A stretch of 64,000 nucleotides of DNA from Gp6-AA40 sp035649635. Lineage in GTDB: Bacteria > Acidobacteriota > Vicinamibacteria > Vicinamibacterales > UBA2999. This document shows positions 1 to 8,256 of this stretch, piece by piece (the first letter of the stretch is position 1; the number at the start of each line of letters is the position of its first letter). The position numbers and the translations under genes are program-made. The stretch is taken from the NCBI GenBank assembly GCA_035649635.1, contig DASRJE010000208.1, positions 1 through 64,000 on the forward strand, written 5' to 3'. The notes under the pieces were generated by a model. That model made no database searches and was not told the DNA's origin. It was given only the letters and a program-made list of their open reading frames with translations.

Positions 1-336
1 TGCCCCAGAGGATGTTGTCGCTGCCCCAGAGGATGTTGTCGCTGCCCCAGAGGATGTTGTCGCTACCCCAGAGGATGTTGTCGCTACCCCAGAGGATGTT
101 GTCGCTACCCCAGAGAATGTTGTCCGCACTGCCCCAGAGGATGTTGTCGCTGCCCCAGAGGATGTTGTCGCTGCCCCAGAGGATGTTTTCAGCACTGCCC
201 CAGAGGATGTTCTCGCTGCCCCAAAGGATGTTGTCTGTGCTGCCCCATAGAATGTTTTCAGCACTGCCCCAAAGGATGTTGTCGTCGCTGCCCCAGAGGA
301 TGTTGTTTCCACTTCCCCATAGGATGTTTTTGCCCG
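1..336 (-). repeat. 21/24-bp coding minisatellite (SDNILWG units)
   Basis: Fifteen consecutive units of 21 or 24 bp share the core CCCCAGAGGATGTTGTC on the plus strand. On the minus strand they read in frame with the protease as SDNILWG (21 bp) or a form with one extra residue such as SADNILWG or AENILWG (24 bp). Units near the window edge (1-63) are identical, while units toward 336 are increasingly diverged. The array therefore looks as if it grows or homogenises at its distal end. It continues beyond position 1. Confidence 0.95.
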
Positions 337-1759
337 TCGCGTCGAGGAAGACTGGTCCCGCCGCGAACAGCAGCTTGCTGGGGGATTGCACCTCACCTAG
401 GATTGCTGGTGCCAATTGAGGCCGAGGCATGGACAACGCCGCGAGGGCGTTGAGACGGCCAGTTCCGCTTACCAGAAGGCCGTCGTTTGACCTCTCCGCG
501 GAGAACTGGAGCAGGCCCCGTATTGAAAGTGGCGAAAGGCCGGATTGCCGATTTAGTACCAAGCCGACGGTGCCTGAAACGACGGCGGTTGCCATGCTCG
601 TCCCGGATAACTGGAGTCGGTTACCCCCCTGCTGCGACACGACGAGCTCCGGATGCTCGCGAACAAGCGTTGATCCGGGTGCTGCGAGCCCTAAAATTTT
701 GTTCCCTGGTGCCACCAGATCCGGCTTCACCAGCCGATCAAATAGAGTTGGTCCCCTCGAACTGTAGCTCGCTACTTCGTCGTCGCTCCGATACGGGGTT
801 CCCTTGGAATTCAGCGCGCCGACGGTGATCGCAAATGGTGAGATCCCGGGCGTTGTAATGCCGCCATAGACAGTTCGTCCCAGCTCATCCTTGCCCCAGT
901 TGCCGGCCGCCGCGACCACCGTTATGCCGGAGCGGTAAGCACGTTCGACTGCCTGACATAAAGGGTCATCACGCCATCCTTGCGCCACTGGTCCACCCAG
1001 CGACATGTTGATGACTCGGATGTTGTAACGGTCCTTATTCGCGATCGCGTAGTCGATCGCCTCGATGACGTCACCCACAACCCCGCGGCCCCTCGCGTTG
1101 AGGACTCTCAAGCTAATGATGTTGGCCCCCGGCGCCACGCCTGAAGTCTCGTCGTGCGGGTTCCTGCCCGCGGCGGCGATGATGCCCGCCACATGCGTGC
1201 CGTGCCCGTTCAGGTCCACGCCGGGACCGTGGTCGTCCGTGAAGTCCACGCTTGCCACGATCCGGCCGCGCAGTTCGGGAAGGTTCGCGACGCCCGAATC
1301 GATGACGGCGATCCCGATCCCCTTGCCGGTCAGCGGCCCGATCCCGGCGGCCCACCCGCCCTCGTGCACCACGTCCGCGCCAATGGACTGGTTGGTGACC
1401 GCCATCTGCGCCCCGACGGCGTGGTTGCTCGAGAGATGGTCGGCCGATGGGTCGTCGGCCAGCGCCGCCAGTGCCCCGGCCGGCACATCGACGACGGCGC
1501 CGGTGACCAGGCGCTTCTTGATAAGCAGACCGTGGCGTTCGGCCAGCTCGTTGACCTGCGCCTCGGTGCCCGTGATGATGACGCTTGCCTCCCGCTGATC
1601 CCCGACACGGAGGCGCTCGGCCAAGTCGCTCGACAGGCGCGCATGACGGCTTCCCTGCGCCGACGCCGGGTCGGCGCTCAGGAGGAAGACGGTCGCGCCC
1701 GCCCAGAGAAGCGTGGTGAGTCGGAGGGTGGTGGAGATCGATGCGAGAACGTTAGCCAT
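1..1759 (-). CDS. S8 family subtilisin-like serine peptidase (3' end outside window)
   Basis: Secreted serine endopeptidase. The reading frame stays open from the ATG at 1759 to the window edge (about 586 residues), so the C-terminus is missing. A signal peptide ends near the sequence SADPASAQ. The catalytic triad is complete: Asp at about residue 154 in GIAVIDSG, His at about 186 in GHGTHVAG, and Ser at about 388 in SGTSMA. The oxyanion region AAAGNWG is also present. From about residue 475 the protein becomes a tandem array of SDNILWG-like heptads and octads that continues out of the window. Such NI(V/L)WG tails are known in large S8 peptidases of soil bacteria; their role is unclear. A small HTH gene lies 24 bp upstream on the same strand and may be co-transcribed. 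Confidence 0.93.
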   Translation of the reverse strand, partial: MANVLASISTTLRLTTLLWAGATVFLLSADPASAQGSRHARLSSDLAERLRVGDQREASVIITGTEAQVNELAERHGLLIKKRLVTGAVVDVPAGALAALADDPSADHLSSNHAVGAQMAVTNQSIGADVVHEGGWAAGIGPLTGKGIGIAVIDSGVANLPELRGRIVASVDFTDDHGPGVDLNGHGTHVAGIIAAAGRNPHDETSGVAPGANIISLRVLNARGRGVVGDVIEAIDYAIANKDRYNIRVINMSLGGPVAQGWRDDPLCQAVERAYRSGITVVAAAGNWGKDELGRTVYGGITTPGISPFAITVGALNSKGTPYRSDDEVASYSSRGPTLFDRLVKPDLVAPGNKILGLAAPGSTLVREHPELVVSQQGGNRLQLSGTSMATAVVSGTVGLVLNRQSGLSPLSIRGLLQFSAERSNDGLLVSGTGRLNALAALSMPRPQLAPAILGEVQSPSKLLFAAGPVFLDATGKNILWGSGNNILWGSDDNILWGSAENILWGSTDNILWGSENILWGSAENILWGSDNILWGSDNILWGSADNILWGSDNILWGSDNILWGSDNILWGSDNILWGSDNILWG

Positions 1760-1783
1760 GGCGGCAGCCTTTTGGATCGGTTT

Positions 1784-2065
1784 TTACAGTCGGATCGCGG
1801 GGGCAACGCCTAGCGAGGCGCCCGACGCGGAGGTGGAAAACGCCTGGGGCCTGAACCCCAGTTCCAAGAGGGACTCGACGAGCACGCGCTGCGAGACTCC
1901 TAAAGTGCGTACGGTCCGAAGCCGGCCGTCGCGGATGCGGTTGTAGATGGTGCGGCGCGAAACGCCGAGGAGTGCGGCTGCCTGATCGATAGTGACGCTG
2001 CGACCCAGTCTGGGTTCGAATGTCGATGTTGCTGTGGTCGGGGGGAACTGAACGGATTCAACCAT
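1784..2065 (-). CDS. Excisionase-type helix-turn-helix DNA-binding protein
   Basis: A protein of 93 residues. Residues about 22-70 (VTIDQAAALLGVSRRTIYNR followed by IRDGRL) form a MerR/excisionase-like HTH_17 domain. Its recognition helix is followed by the short wing typical of this family. The N-terminal 20 and C-terminal 25 residues look disordered. It sits directly upstream of the S8 protease on the same strand, so it could be a local regulator, but its target is not visible. Proteins of this size and fold also occur as prophage excisionases. No integrase or attachment site is nearby, so a plain regulator is more likely. Confidence 0.75.
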   Translation of the reverse strand: MVESVQFPPTTATSTFEPRLGRSVTIDQAAALLGVSRRTIYNRIRDGRLRTVRTLGVSQRVLVESLLELGFRPQAFSTSASGASLGVAPAIRL

Positions 2066-2324
2066 GTATTCGCTCCTACGGGAATTCCCTTAGAGCAGTG
2101 AAGATGCCAACCTCAACCCGTGATCACGTTGAATCCGTTAAGCTACTGACGCTGCACGAGTTTCTCCTGAGAGTGTGGTGAGCGCCCGATGAGGCCGATA
2201 TGCGTCTGCGGGCAGGTCCTTGGCTGATTACTGCGGTTGAGATTGAATCGCGGCCTTATATGCGGTGCCTTGCACGGATTATTTTGATCGGCCAACAAAT
2301 TGGCCGGGGTGGCCAACGGTGCCG

Positions 2325-4079
2325 ATGAGTCGTTCGCGCTTTCCCGGCGTCCTCGTGATGGGCGTCCTCTTTGTCGTCGCCTTCGTCTGGTGGCGAGGCT
2401 GTCCCGATTCATCCTCCCGGTTGCAAAGCGGTCCGTCCGGGCCGGCGAATGAGACGCACCAACGTGGCGGGGAAGTGGTGGCCTCGTCGCGATCGGAGCC
2501 GCGCTCGTTCAATCGTCTCGTAGCTGGTGATCAGACGTCCGATACCGTTTCAATGCTGACGCAGGGGCCGCTCGTCCGGATCAACCGGTCGACCTTCGAG
2601 CTGGAGCCGTGGCTGGCCGAACGCTGGGAATCGAGCGCCGACGGTCTCACCCACACCCTGCACCTCCGTCAGGGAGTCACCTGGTCCGATGGGACGCCGC
2701 TCACCTCCGCCGACGTCCTGTTCTCGCTTCGGGCCGTCTACAATCCGACCGTCAAGAGCATCCTTGCCAGCAACCTGACCGTGGGCGGGCAGCCGATCGC
2801 GGCAACGACGCCGGATGACGCGACCGTGGTCCTGACCTACGCCGCCCCATCGGGTCCGGGTCTGCGGCTGCTGGACATGCTGCCGATCCTGCCGCGCCAC
2901 AAGCTTGAAGGAGCACTATCGTCGGGAACGTTCGGGCAGGTTTGGGGAACAGCGACCAATCCGGGCGATATTGTCGGCACCGGCCCTTTCCTCCTCCGGG
3001 CCTATCAGCCGGGCCAGCGGATGGTCTTCGATCGGAACCCCCGGTACTGGCGGAAGGCTCCGGACGGTGGTCCACTCCCATACATCGATCGGCTGGTCAT
3101 AGAGATGGTGCCCGATCAGAACGCCGAGCTGCTGCGGCTGCAATCCGGTTCGACCGACCTCACGCACGGCGAGCTTCGATCCGACGACTACATCCCCCTT
3201 CGCCGCGCCGAGCAGGAAGGCAAGGTGACGATGATTGAACTCGGGGTCGGGCCGGACCCCGACGGCTTCTGGTTCTGCCTCAAGCCGGAGAAGAAGGCGC
3301 GCGACCCCCGGTTTGCTTTTCTCAGCAAGCGCGAGTTCCGTCAGGCGATTTCGCACGCGGTCGATCGAGAACGATTCGCTCAGACTGTTTTTCTCGGCGA
3401 GGCCGTTCCCGTCTGGGGGCCGATCACGCCCGGCAATCGTCTGTGGTTCTCGCCGAACGTGCCGCGCTATCCCCACGATCAGGCACGCGCACGCGCGCTG
3501 CTCAAGAGCATCGGCCTCGAGGACCGCAATGGCAACGGCGTGGTCGAGGACGAGAAGGGTACCGAAGCACGCTTCACGGTGATCACCCAGCAGGGTATTG
3601 GGTACTACGAGCGCGGCAGCACGGTCCTGCGCGAACAGGCGGCGATGGTGGGCATTGCGCTCGACGTCGTGCCTCTCGAGTTTTCGGCGATGATCATGCG
3701 GCTGCTCGCCTGCGACTACGACGCGATCTACTACAAGCCGACCACGACCGATCTCGACCCGGCCTCCAACCTGGATTACTGGCTCAGCTCGGGTGCAGCG
3801 CACCTGTGGAACATGCATCAAGAGACGCCCGCCACCGAATGGGAGAAGCAGATCGACACGTTGATGCACGACCAGTCGACGACGATCGACTTCAAGCGGC
3901 GGCAGGAGATCTTCGCCGAGGTGGAGAAGGTCTTCGCGGACAACGCGCCGGTGCTGTACTTCGCGTCGCCACGCATGTACTACGCGCACAGCCGCCGCAT
4001 GCGCGGCGTGGTGCCGTCGGTCGTTCGTCCGTCCGTGCTGTGGAACGCCGACTCGCTCAGCGTGACGGGCCCTCGCTGA
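2325..4079 (+). CDS. Peptide/oligopeptide ABC transporter substrate-binding protein
   Basis: Extracytoplasmic solute-binding protein of the SBP_bac_5 (DppA/OppA) family, 584 residues from the chosen ATG. The open frame extends 20 codons upstream to 2265. The start at 2325 was preferred because it places basic residues directly before the hydrophobic segment GVLVMGVLFVVAFVWW. A Cys follows (WRGC), but this is not a good lipobox, so the segment may be an uncleaved anchor. Family features include the early ligand-lobe signature LAERWESSADGLTHTLHLR and the later LRQAISHAVDRE-like helix (here FRQAISHAVDRE). Its stop overlaps the permease start (TGATG), so the genes are translationally coupled. No ATPase gene of this transporter is in the window. 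Confidence 0.9.
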   Translation: MSRSRFPGVLVMGVLFVVAFVWWRGCPDSSSRLQSGPSGPANETHQRGGEVVASSRSEPRSFNRLVAGDQTSDTVSMLTQGPLVRINRSTFELEPWLAERWESSADGLTHTLHLRQGVTWSDGTPLTSADVLFSLRAVYNPTVKSILASNLTVGGQPIAATTPDDATVVLTYAAPSGPGLRLLDMLPILPRHKLEGALSSGTFGQVWGTATNPGDIVGTGPFLLRAYQPGQRMVFDRNPRYWRKAPDGGPLPYIDRLVIEMVPDQNAELLRLQSGSTDLTHGELRSDDYIPLRRAEQEGKVTMIELGVGPDPDGFWFCLKPEKKARDPRFAFLSKREFRQAISHAVDRERFAQTVFLGEAVPVWGPITPGNRLWFSPNVPRYPHDQARARALLKSIGLEDRNGNGVVEDEKGTEARFTVITQQGIGYYERGSTVLREQAAMVGIALDVVPLEFSAMIMRLLACDYDAIYYKPTTTDLDPASNLDYWLSSGAAHLWNMHQETPATEWEKQIDTLMHDQSTTIDFKRRQEIFAEVEKVFADNAPVLYFASPRMYYAHSRRMRGVVPSVVRPSVLWNADSLSVTGPR

Positions 4080-5044
4080 TGGCGCGGTTTCTCGCCCGCA
4101 GGCTTCTTTTTGCCATCGTCCTCATCGCGCTCACCTCCTCGTCGGCGCTCCTGCTGGCGCGCCTGGCGCCCGGAGACATGACCGCGCAGCTCGGACCGTT
4201 TGCATCGGGTGTTGAGGTGCAGAGCACACGCGCGCGTTTCAATCTGGATCGAAGCCCGATGGCGCAGTGGTGGCTGTGGGTGGGGCGCGCGGTCCGTTTC
4301 GACTTCGGCGACTCCTTTCTCTACAACCGCCCGGTCGCGCCGCTCGTGGCTCGCGCCGCGGCGAACACGGCGCTGCTCGGGGTCTTGTCGCTGCTGATGG
4401 CGACGGTCGTCGGGCTGTCACTCGGCATCTTCACGGGGGCGCGCTCCGGGGTGTTGCCGGCGATCGTTCGCGGCGCATCGCTCGTGTGCGTGTCGCTGCC
4501 TCCGCTGATTACCTCGCTGGCATTCGTCTTCCTCGCGGCGCGAACGGGCTGGCTCCCCGCTGGTGGCATGGTCTCGGCAACGGCCAGCGATCCACGCTGG
4601 TCGACGTGGATCGCCGACGTACTATGGCATCTGCCGCTGCCTGTGCTCGCGCTCTCCTTGCCGATGGCGGCAACCTTCGAGCGTCTGCAGTCGCAATCGA
4701 TGGCGGAAGCCGTGCACCAGCCGTTCGTGATGGCGGCGATCGCGCGCGGCGTGCCCGCGCGGCGCGCGCTGTTGCGGCATGCCTGGCCATCGTCGCTGCG
4801 GCCGGTCTGCGCGGTCTACGGGCTAGCGATCGGCGCCCTGCTGTCGGGATCGTTCATCGTGGAGTTCGTGACCGCGTGGCCCGGCATTGGCCGACTGACG
4901 TACGACGCGTTGCGCGCTCGCGACGTCTACCTGGTCGCCGCGTGCGCGGCGACCGGAGCCGCGTTCCTCGCGATTGGGACCATGACAGGAGATCTGTTGC
5001 TGGCCGCGGCCGATCCACGAGTCAGGCAGGACCAGGCCGGATGA
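4079..5044 (+). CDS. ABC transporter permease, DppB/OppB type
   Basis: Inner-membrane permease of a peptide/nickel-type importer, 321 residues with about six membrane segments. It opens with the usual MARFLARRLLFAIVLIALTSS helix and carries the periplasmic loop with RFNLDRSPMAQWWLWVG. The cytoplasmic coupling loop includes ARGVPARRALLRHAW, corresponding to the family's EAA motif. The start ATG overlaps the stop of the binding protein by one base, and its own stop overlaps the next permease start (ATGA). It should pair with the downstream DppC-type protein as a heterodimer. The substrate is unknown; the downstream enzymes suggest amino-acid or peptide uptake. Confidence 0.9.
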   Translation: MARFLARRLLFAIVLIALTSSSALLLARLAPGDMTAQLGPFASGVEVQSTRARFNLDRSPMAQWWLWVGRAVRFDFGDSFLYNRPVAPLVARAAANTALLGVLSLLMATVVGLSLGIFTGARSGVLPAIVRGASLVCVSLPPLITSLAFVFLAARTGWLPAGGMVSATASDPRWSTWIADVLWHLPLPVLALSLPMAATFERLQSQSMAEAVHQPFVMAAIARGVPARRALLRHAWPSSLRPVCAVYGLAIGALLSGSFIVEFVTAWPGIGRLTYDALRARDVYLVAACAATGAAFLAIGTMTGDLLLAAADPRVRQDQAG

Positions 5045-6015
5045 AACGCGCTGCGTGGTCGCTGCTCCTCGTGATCGCCTTCGCGGCGCTCGCCGCGCCG
5101 TGGCTCGCGCCTAATCCGCCCAATCGCCGATTCGACGATCTACTCTATGCGCCACCGACACGCGTGCACGTGTTGCAGGATGGCGTGAACGCGCCGTTCA
5201 TTTATCCGTTGCGTCTCGTCAGCCGATTGGAGCGCCGCTTCGAGGTCGAGTCGTCACGCCGCGTGACACTGCGATGGTTCACGGACGGCACGCTCGTCAC
5301 TGCCGATGCGGATGCTGGCGCGCCACTGCTGCTCCTCGGCGCGGATGGCTACGGCCGCGACGTGTTCTCGCGACTTCTCCATGGCGCGCGGGCGACGCTG
5401 GCTGTCTCGCTCGTATCGGCGCTGCTCGCAACGATGGTCGGCGCCGTGGTGGGCGGAGTCGCCGGCTACGTCGGCGGACGGTTCGACGGCGTTCTGTCGC
5501 GCGTTTCGGAGTTCGTCCTCGTTCTGCCGGCGATCTACGTGGCCCTCGTCCTTCGCGCGGTGTTGCCGCTTGTGCTGCCACCGTCCACCGTGTTCATGCT
5601 CCTCATCGCGATCTTCACACTGCTCGGTTGGCCGATTGTTGCTCGAGGCGTGCGCGCGATCGTACTGGTCGAGCGAGAGCGCGAGTATGCGATGGCCGCC
5701 CGTGCCGCTGGCGCCAGCAATAGCCGTGTCCTGTTACGTCATTTGCTGCCGGCATCGCTTGGCTTCATGAAAACCCAGGCATCACTGCTCGTACCGGCGT
5801 TCATGCTCGCGGAGGCGACGCTGTCGTACGTCGGTCTCGGATTTCCCAGCACCGTGCCGACTTGGGGAACGATGCTGCAGGATGCCTCGAACGTGGCGCT
5901 GCTGGGCGACGCGCCCTGGTCGCTGGCGCCGGCCGCGGGAATTTTCGCAGTCGTTCTCGGCGTCAACCTGCTTGCGCAGAGCCAAGGGCGCGCGCCAGTA
6001 CAATTGGAACCATGA
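5041..6015 (+). CDS. ABC transporter permease, DppC/OppC type
   Basis: Second membrane subunit, 324 residues. The family signature LGADGYGRDVFSRLLHGAR begins only at about residue 100, because roughly 60 residues are inserted between the first membrane helix and this motif. Ordinary DppC proteins reach it much earlier. The insert (RVHVLQDGVNAPFIYPLRLV and following) is predicted to be periplasmic and resembles the long-loop OppC proteins of some non-proteobacterial groups. The EAA coupling loop is AARAAGASNSRVLLRHLLPA. The C-terminal SYVGLGFPSTVPTWGTMLQDA is canonical. The gene overlaps both neighbours by 4 bp (ATGA). Confidence 0.9.
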   Translation: MKRAAWSLLLVIAFAALAAPWLAPNPPNRRFDDLLYAPPTRVHVLQDGVNAPFIYPLRLVSRLERRFEVESSRRVTLRWFTDGTLVTADADAGAPLLLLGADGYGRDVFSRLLHGARATLAVSLVSALLATMVGAVVGGVAGYVGGRFDGVLSRVSEFVLVLPAIYVALVLRAVLPLVLPPSTVFMLLIAIFTLLGWPIVARGVRAIVLVEREREYAMAARAAGASNSRVLLRHLLPASLGFMKTQASLLVPAFMLAEATLSYVGLGFPSTVPTWGTMLQDASNVALLGDAPWSLAPAAGIFAVVLGVNLLAQSQGRAPVQLEP

Positions 6016-6962
6016 AGCGCTTCACCGGTATCTACACGCCCATCGTCACGCCCTTCCAGCCTGACGACTCGCTCGACGAGGCCGGTCTCGTTCGCAACGT
6101 GCAGAGATGGATGGGCACGTCGCTTACGGGGTTAGTCGTACTCGGCTCAAATGCTGAGGCCGCTCAGCTCGACGACGATGAGTGCGATCGCGTCGTCGAC
6201 CTCGTTCGCGAGCATGTGCCGTCGGATCGCCCGCTCATCGCTGGAACCGGTCGTGAATCCACGCGAGCGACGATCGCGGCAACGCGGCGCGCGGCAGCGG
6301 CCGGCGTCGATGCGGTGCTCGTCAGGACGCCGTCATTCTTCAAGTCGCAGATGACGGCGGACGTTTTTGTACGGCACTACACGGACGTTGCAGAGTCTTC
6401 GCCGATTCCTCTGCTGCTTTACAACGTCACGATGTTCACGGGTGTGAACCTGCAAGCTGATGCGGTCGAGCGCCTGGCCGTGCACCCGAACATCGTCGGG
6501 ATCAAAGAGTCGGGAAGTGACATCGCTCAGATTGCCGAGTTCGTGTCGCGCACGCCTGACGATTTCACGGTGCTCGCAGGCTCGGCGACGACGCTCGTGC
6601 ATGCGCTGTGCGCGGGGTGCGACGGCGCAATCCTGGCGCTGGCTGCGCTCGTGCCGGATGCGTGCAACGAACTGCTGACGCTAGTTCGTCAGAGCCGGCT
6701 GGATGAGGCGCGAACTCTGCAGCGACGCCTGCTGCCGATCGCCATGTCGATCGGTGGAACTTATGGGGTACCGGGCTTGAAAGCTGCGTTACACTTACTG
6801 GGCTTCGCGGCCGGACGGCCGCGGCCGCCCCTTCACTCAGTGACACCTTCAATCGTGGACGTGATCCGTGGTCAGTTGGATGCACTCGGTGTGCTTGCTG
6901 ATCTCGGCGAGTCTCGCGGCTCGCCGCTCATTAACGCTCATCGGCCTGCCGTGACCCGCTGA
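6012..6962 (+). CDS. DapA/HOGA-type aldolase (dihydrodipicolinate synthase family)
   Basis: Class I Schiff-base aldolase of 316 residues with the (beta/alpha)8 fold of the DHDPS/N-acetylneuraminate lyase family. The Schiff-base lysine is Lys165 in IVGIKES and the general acid/base tyrosine is Tyr137 in LLYNV. The substrate loop reads LGSNAEA (residues 44-50) instead of the GTTGE of true dihydrodipicolinate synthases. This is closer to 4-hydroxy-2-oxoglutarate aldolase (GSNGE), which splits that acid to pyruvate and glyoxylate. The gene following it is an alanine-glyoxylate-type aminotransferase, which supports the HOGA reading by context. Overlap with the permease stop is 4 bp. The exact substrate is inferred, not shown. 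Confidence 0.85.
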   Translation: MKRFTGIYTPIVTPFQPDDSLDEAGLVRNVQRWMGTSLTGLVVLGSNAEAAQLDDDECDRVVDLVREHVPSDRPLIAGTGRESTRATIAATRRAAAAGVDAVLVRTPSFFKSQMTADVFVRHYTDVAESSPIPLLLYNVTMFTGVNLQADAVERLAVHPNIVGIKESGSDIAQIAEFVSRTPDDFTVLAGSATTLVHALCAGCDGAILALAALVPDACNELLTLVRQSRLDEARTLQRRLLPIAMSIGGTYGVPGLKAALHLLGFAAGRPRPPLHSVTPSIVDVIRGQLDALGVLADLGESRGSPLINAHRPAVTR

Positions 6963-6973
6963 CCATCGACACC

Positions 6974-8140
6974 ATGCCACTACCGTCAACAGAACGCATT
7001 CTGCTCGGCCCCGGCCCGAGCCTCATAACCCCGCGCGTCATGCGCGCGATGGCGGCACCCGTACTCAGTCATCTCGATCCTGATTTCGTCCCGATGCTGG
7101 ACGAGGTGCGCGCGTCCTTGCAGCGCGTGTTCCGCGCCGACAGTAAGGCGTTCACGATCGCGACATCGGGTACCGGCACGTCAGCGATGGAAGCGGCGGT
7201 GGCGAATGCGATCGCCGACGGCTCACATGGCATCGTCATCGTGACCGGCTACTTCGGCGATCGTCTCGCGCAGATGTTCCAGCGATACGGTGCGAAGGTG
7301 CGGCGGATCGAGGTGGAGTGGGGACGCGCTGCTGATCCGCAACGGCTCCGCGAGGAACTGAAGAGAGAAGCCGCCGACGTCATCGGGATCGTGCATGCGG
7401 AGACCTCGACGGGCGTGCTCAACCCGGTGAAGGAACTCGCTGCGGTCGCGCGCGAGCACGGCGCACTCACGATTGTCGACATGGTGACGTCGCTCGGCGG
7501 GCACGAGGTCGATCTCGCGGGCTGGGGCGTGGACATCGCGTACTCGTGCACGCAGAAGTGCATCGGCGCGCCCTCCGGAATGGCGCCAATCGCGGTCTCC
7601 GGTGCGGCGCGCGAGCGGCTCGTGCCGTGCCGCAGTTTCTATCTCGATTTGAAGCTGCTCGAGGACTATTGGGTGGGCCGTAAGTACCACCACACGATGT
7701 CGAGCACGCTGATCTACGCGCTGCGCGAAGCCTTGTTGATGGTCGAGGAGGAAGGTCTCGCAGCGCGACAGGCCCGTCACGAGCGCAATCATCGGGCGCT
7801 GGCGGCCGGAATCGAGGCGATGGGGCTCTCACTGCTTCCCCCTGCGTACGAGCGCCTGTGGACGCTCAACGCGGTGAAGATGCCGGCCGGGGTGGACGAG
7901 GCCGCCGTGCGCCGCACGATGTTGACGAACTACAACATCGAGGTGGGCGCCGGGCTCGGGCCTCTGGCTGGCAAAATCTGGCGCGTCGGGCTGATGGGTG
8001 CGAGCTCGACGCCGCAGACGCTTTTGCAGTTCCTCGCTGCCTGCGAAGGCGCGCTGGCGATGCACGGGCACAACGTGCCGGAAGGCGCGGGTGTGACGGC
8101 GGCGTCGGCGTCGCTGCGGGCGGCGCTCGTCACGGCGTAA
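6974..8140 (+). CDS. Class V aminotransferase, alanine-glyoxylate type
   Basis: PLP-dependent enzyme of 388 residues. The N-terminal LLGPGPSLITPRVMRAM matches the alanine-glyoxylate/serine-pyruvate aminotransferase family. The PLP lysine is Lys195 in CTQKCIGAPSG, and the pyridine-N aspartate is Asp169 in VDMVTSLGG. The substrate arginine region is near the C-terminus (KIWRVGLMG). It begins 11 bp after the aldolase stop. The likely reaction is amino transfer between glyoxylate or pyruvate and alanine or serine. Together with a HOGA-like aldolase it could convert an aldol-derived glyoxylate to glycine. Confidence 0.9.
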   Translation: MPLPSTERILLGPGPSLITPRVMRAMAAPVLSHLDPDFVPMLDEVRASLQRVFRADSKAFTIATSGTGTSAMEAAVANAIADGSHGIVIVTGYFGDRLAQMFQRYGAKVRRIEVEWGRAADPQRLREELKREAADVIGIVHAETSTGVLNPVKELAAVAREHGALTIVDMVTSLGGHEVDLAGWGVDIAYSCTQKCIGAPSGMAPIAVSGAARERLVPCRSFYLDLKLLEDYWVGRKYHHTMSSTLIYALREALLMVEEEGLAARQARHERNHRALAAGIEAMGLSLLPPAYERLWTLNAVKMPAGVDEAAVRRTMLTNYNIEVGAGLGPLAGKIWRVGLMGASSTPQTLLQFLAACEGALAMHGHNVPEGAGVTAASASLRAALVTA

Positions 8141-8256
8141 GCGCGGCGCCCGGCGTGTGGAGCCTGCGCGGATACCAGGGGCAGAACCCCTCGGGTTCGA
8201 CGGCGGTCGAATTCAATGCTGTTGCGATCGGATACGAACGTGGTGGTGAGCTAGTG

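Noticed and set aside
1..336. CRISPR-like array at the window start
   Set aside because: Units are directly adjacent with no spacers and lie in frame inside a protein gene.
12..419. Plus-strand frame with repeated MLSLPQR units
   Set aside because: It is the antisense reading of the coding minisatellite of the S8 protease; the opposite frame continues into an intact catalytic domain.
2916..3989. Long minus-strand frame of 357 codons
   Set aside because: It is antisense to the peptide-binding protein, has no domain or signal, and arises from the high GC content.
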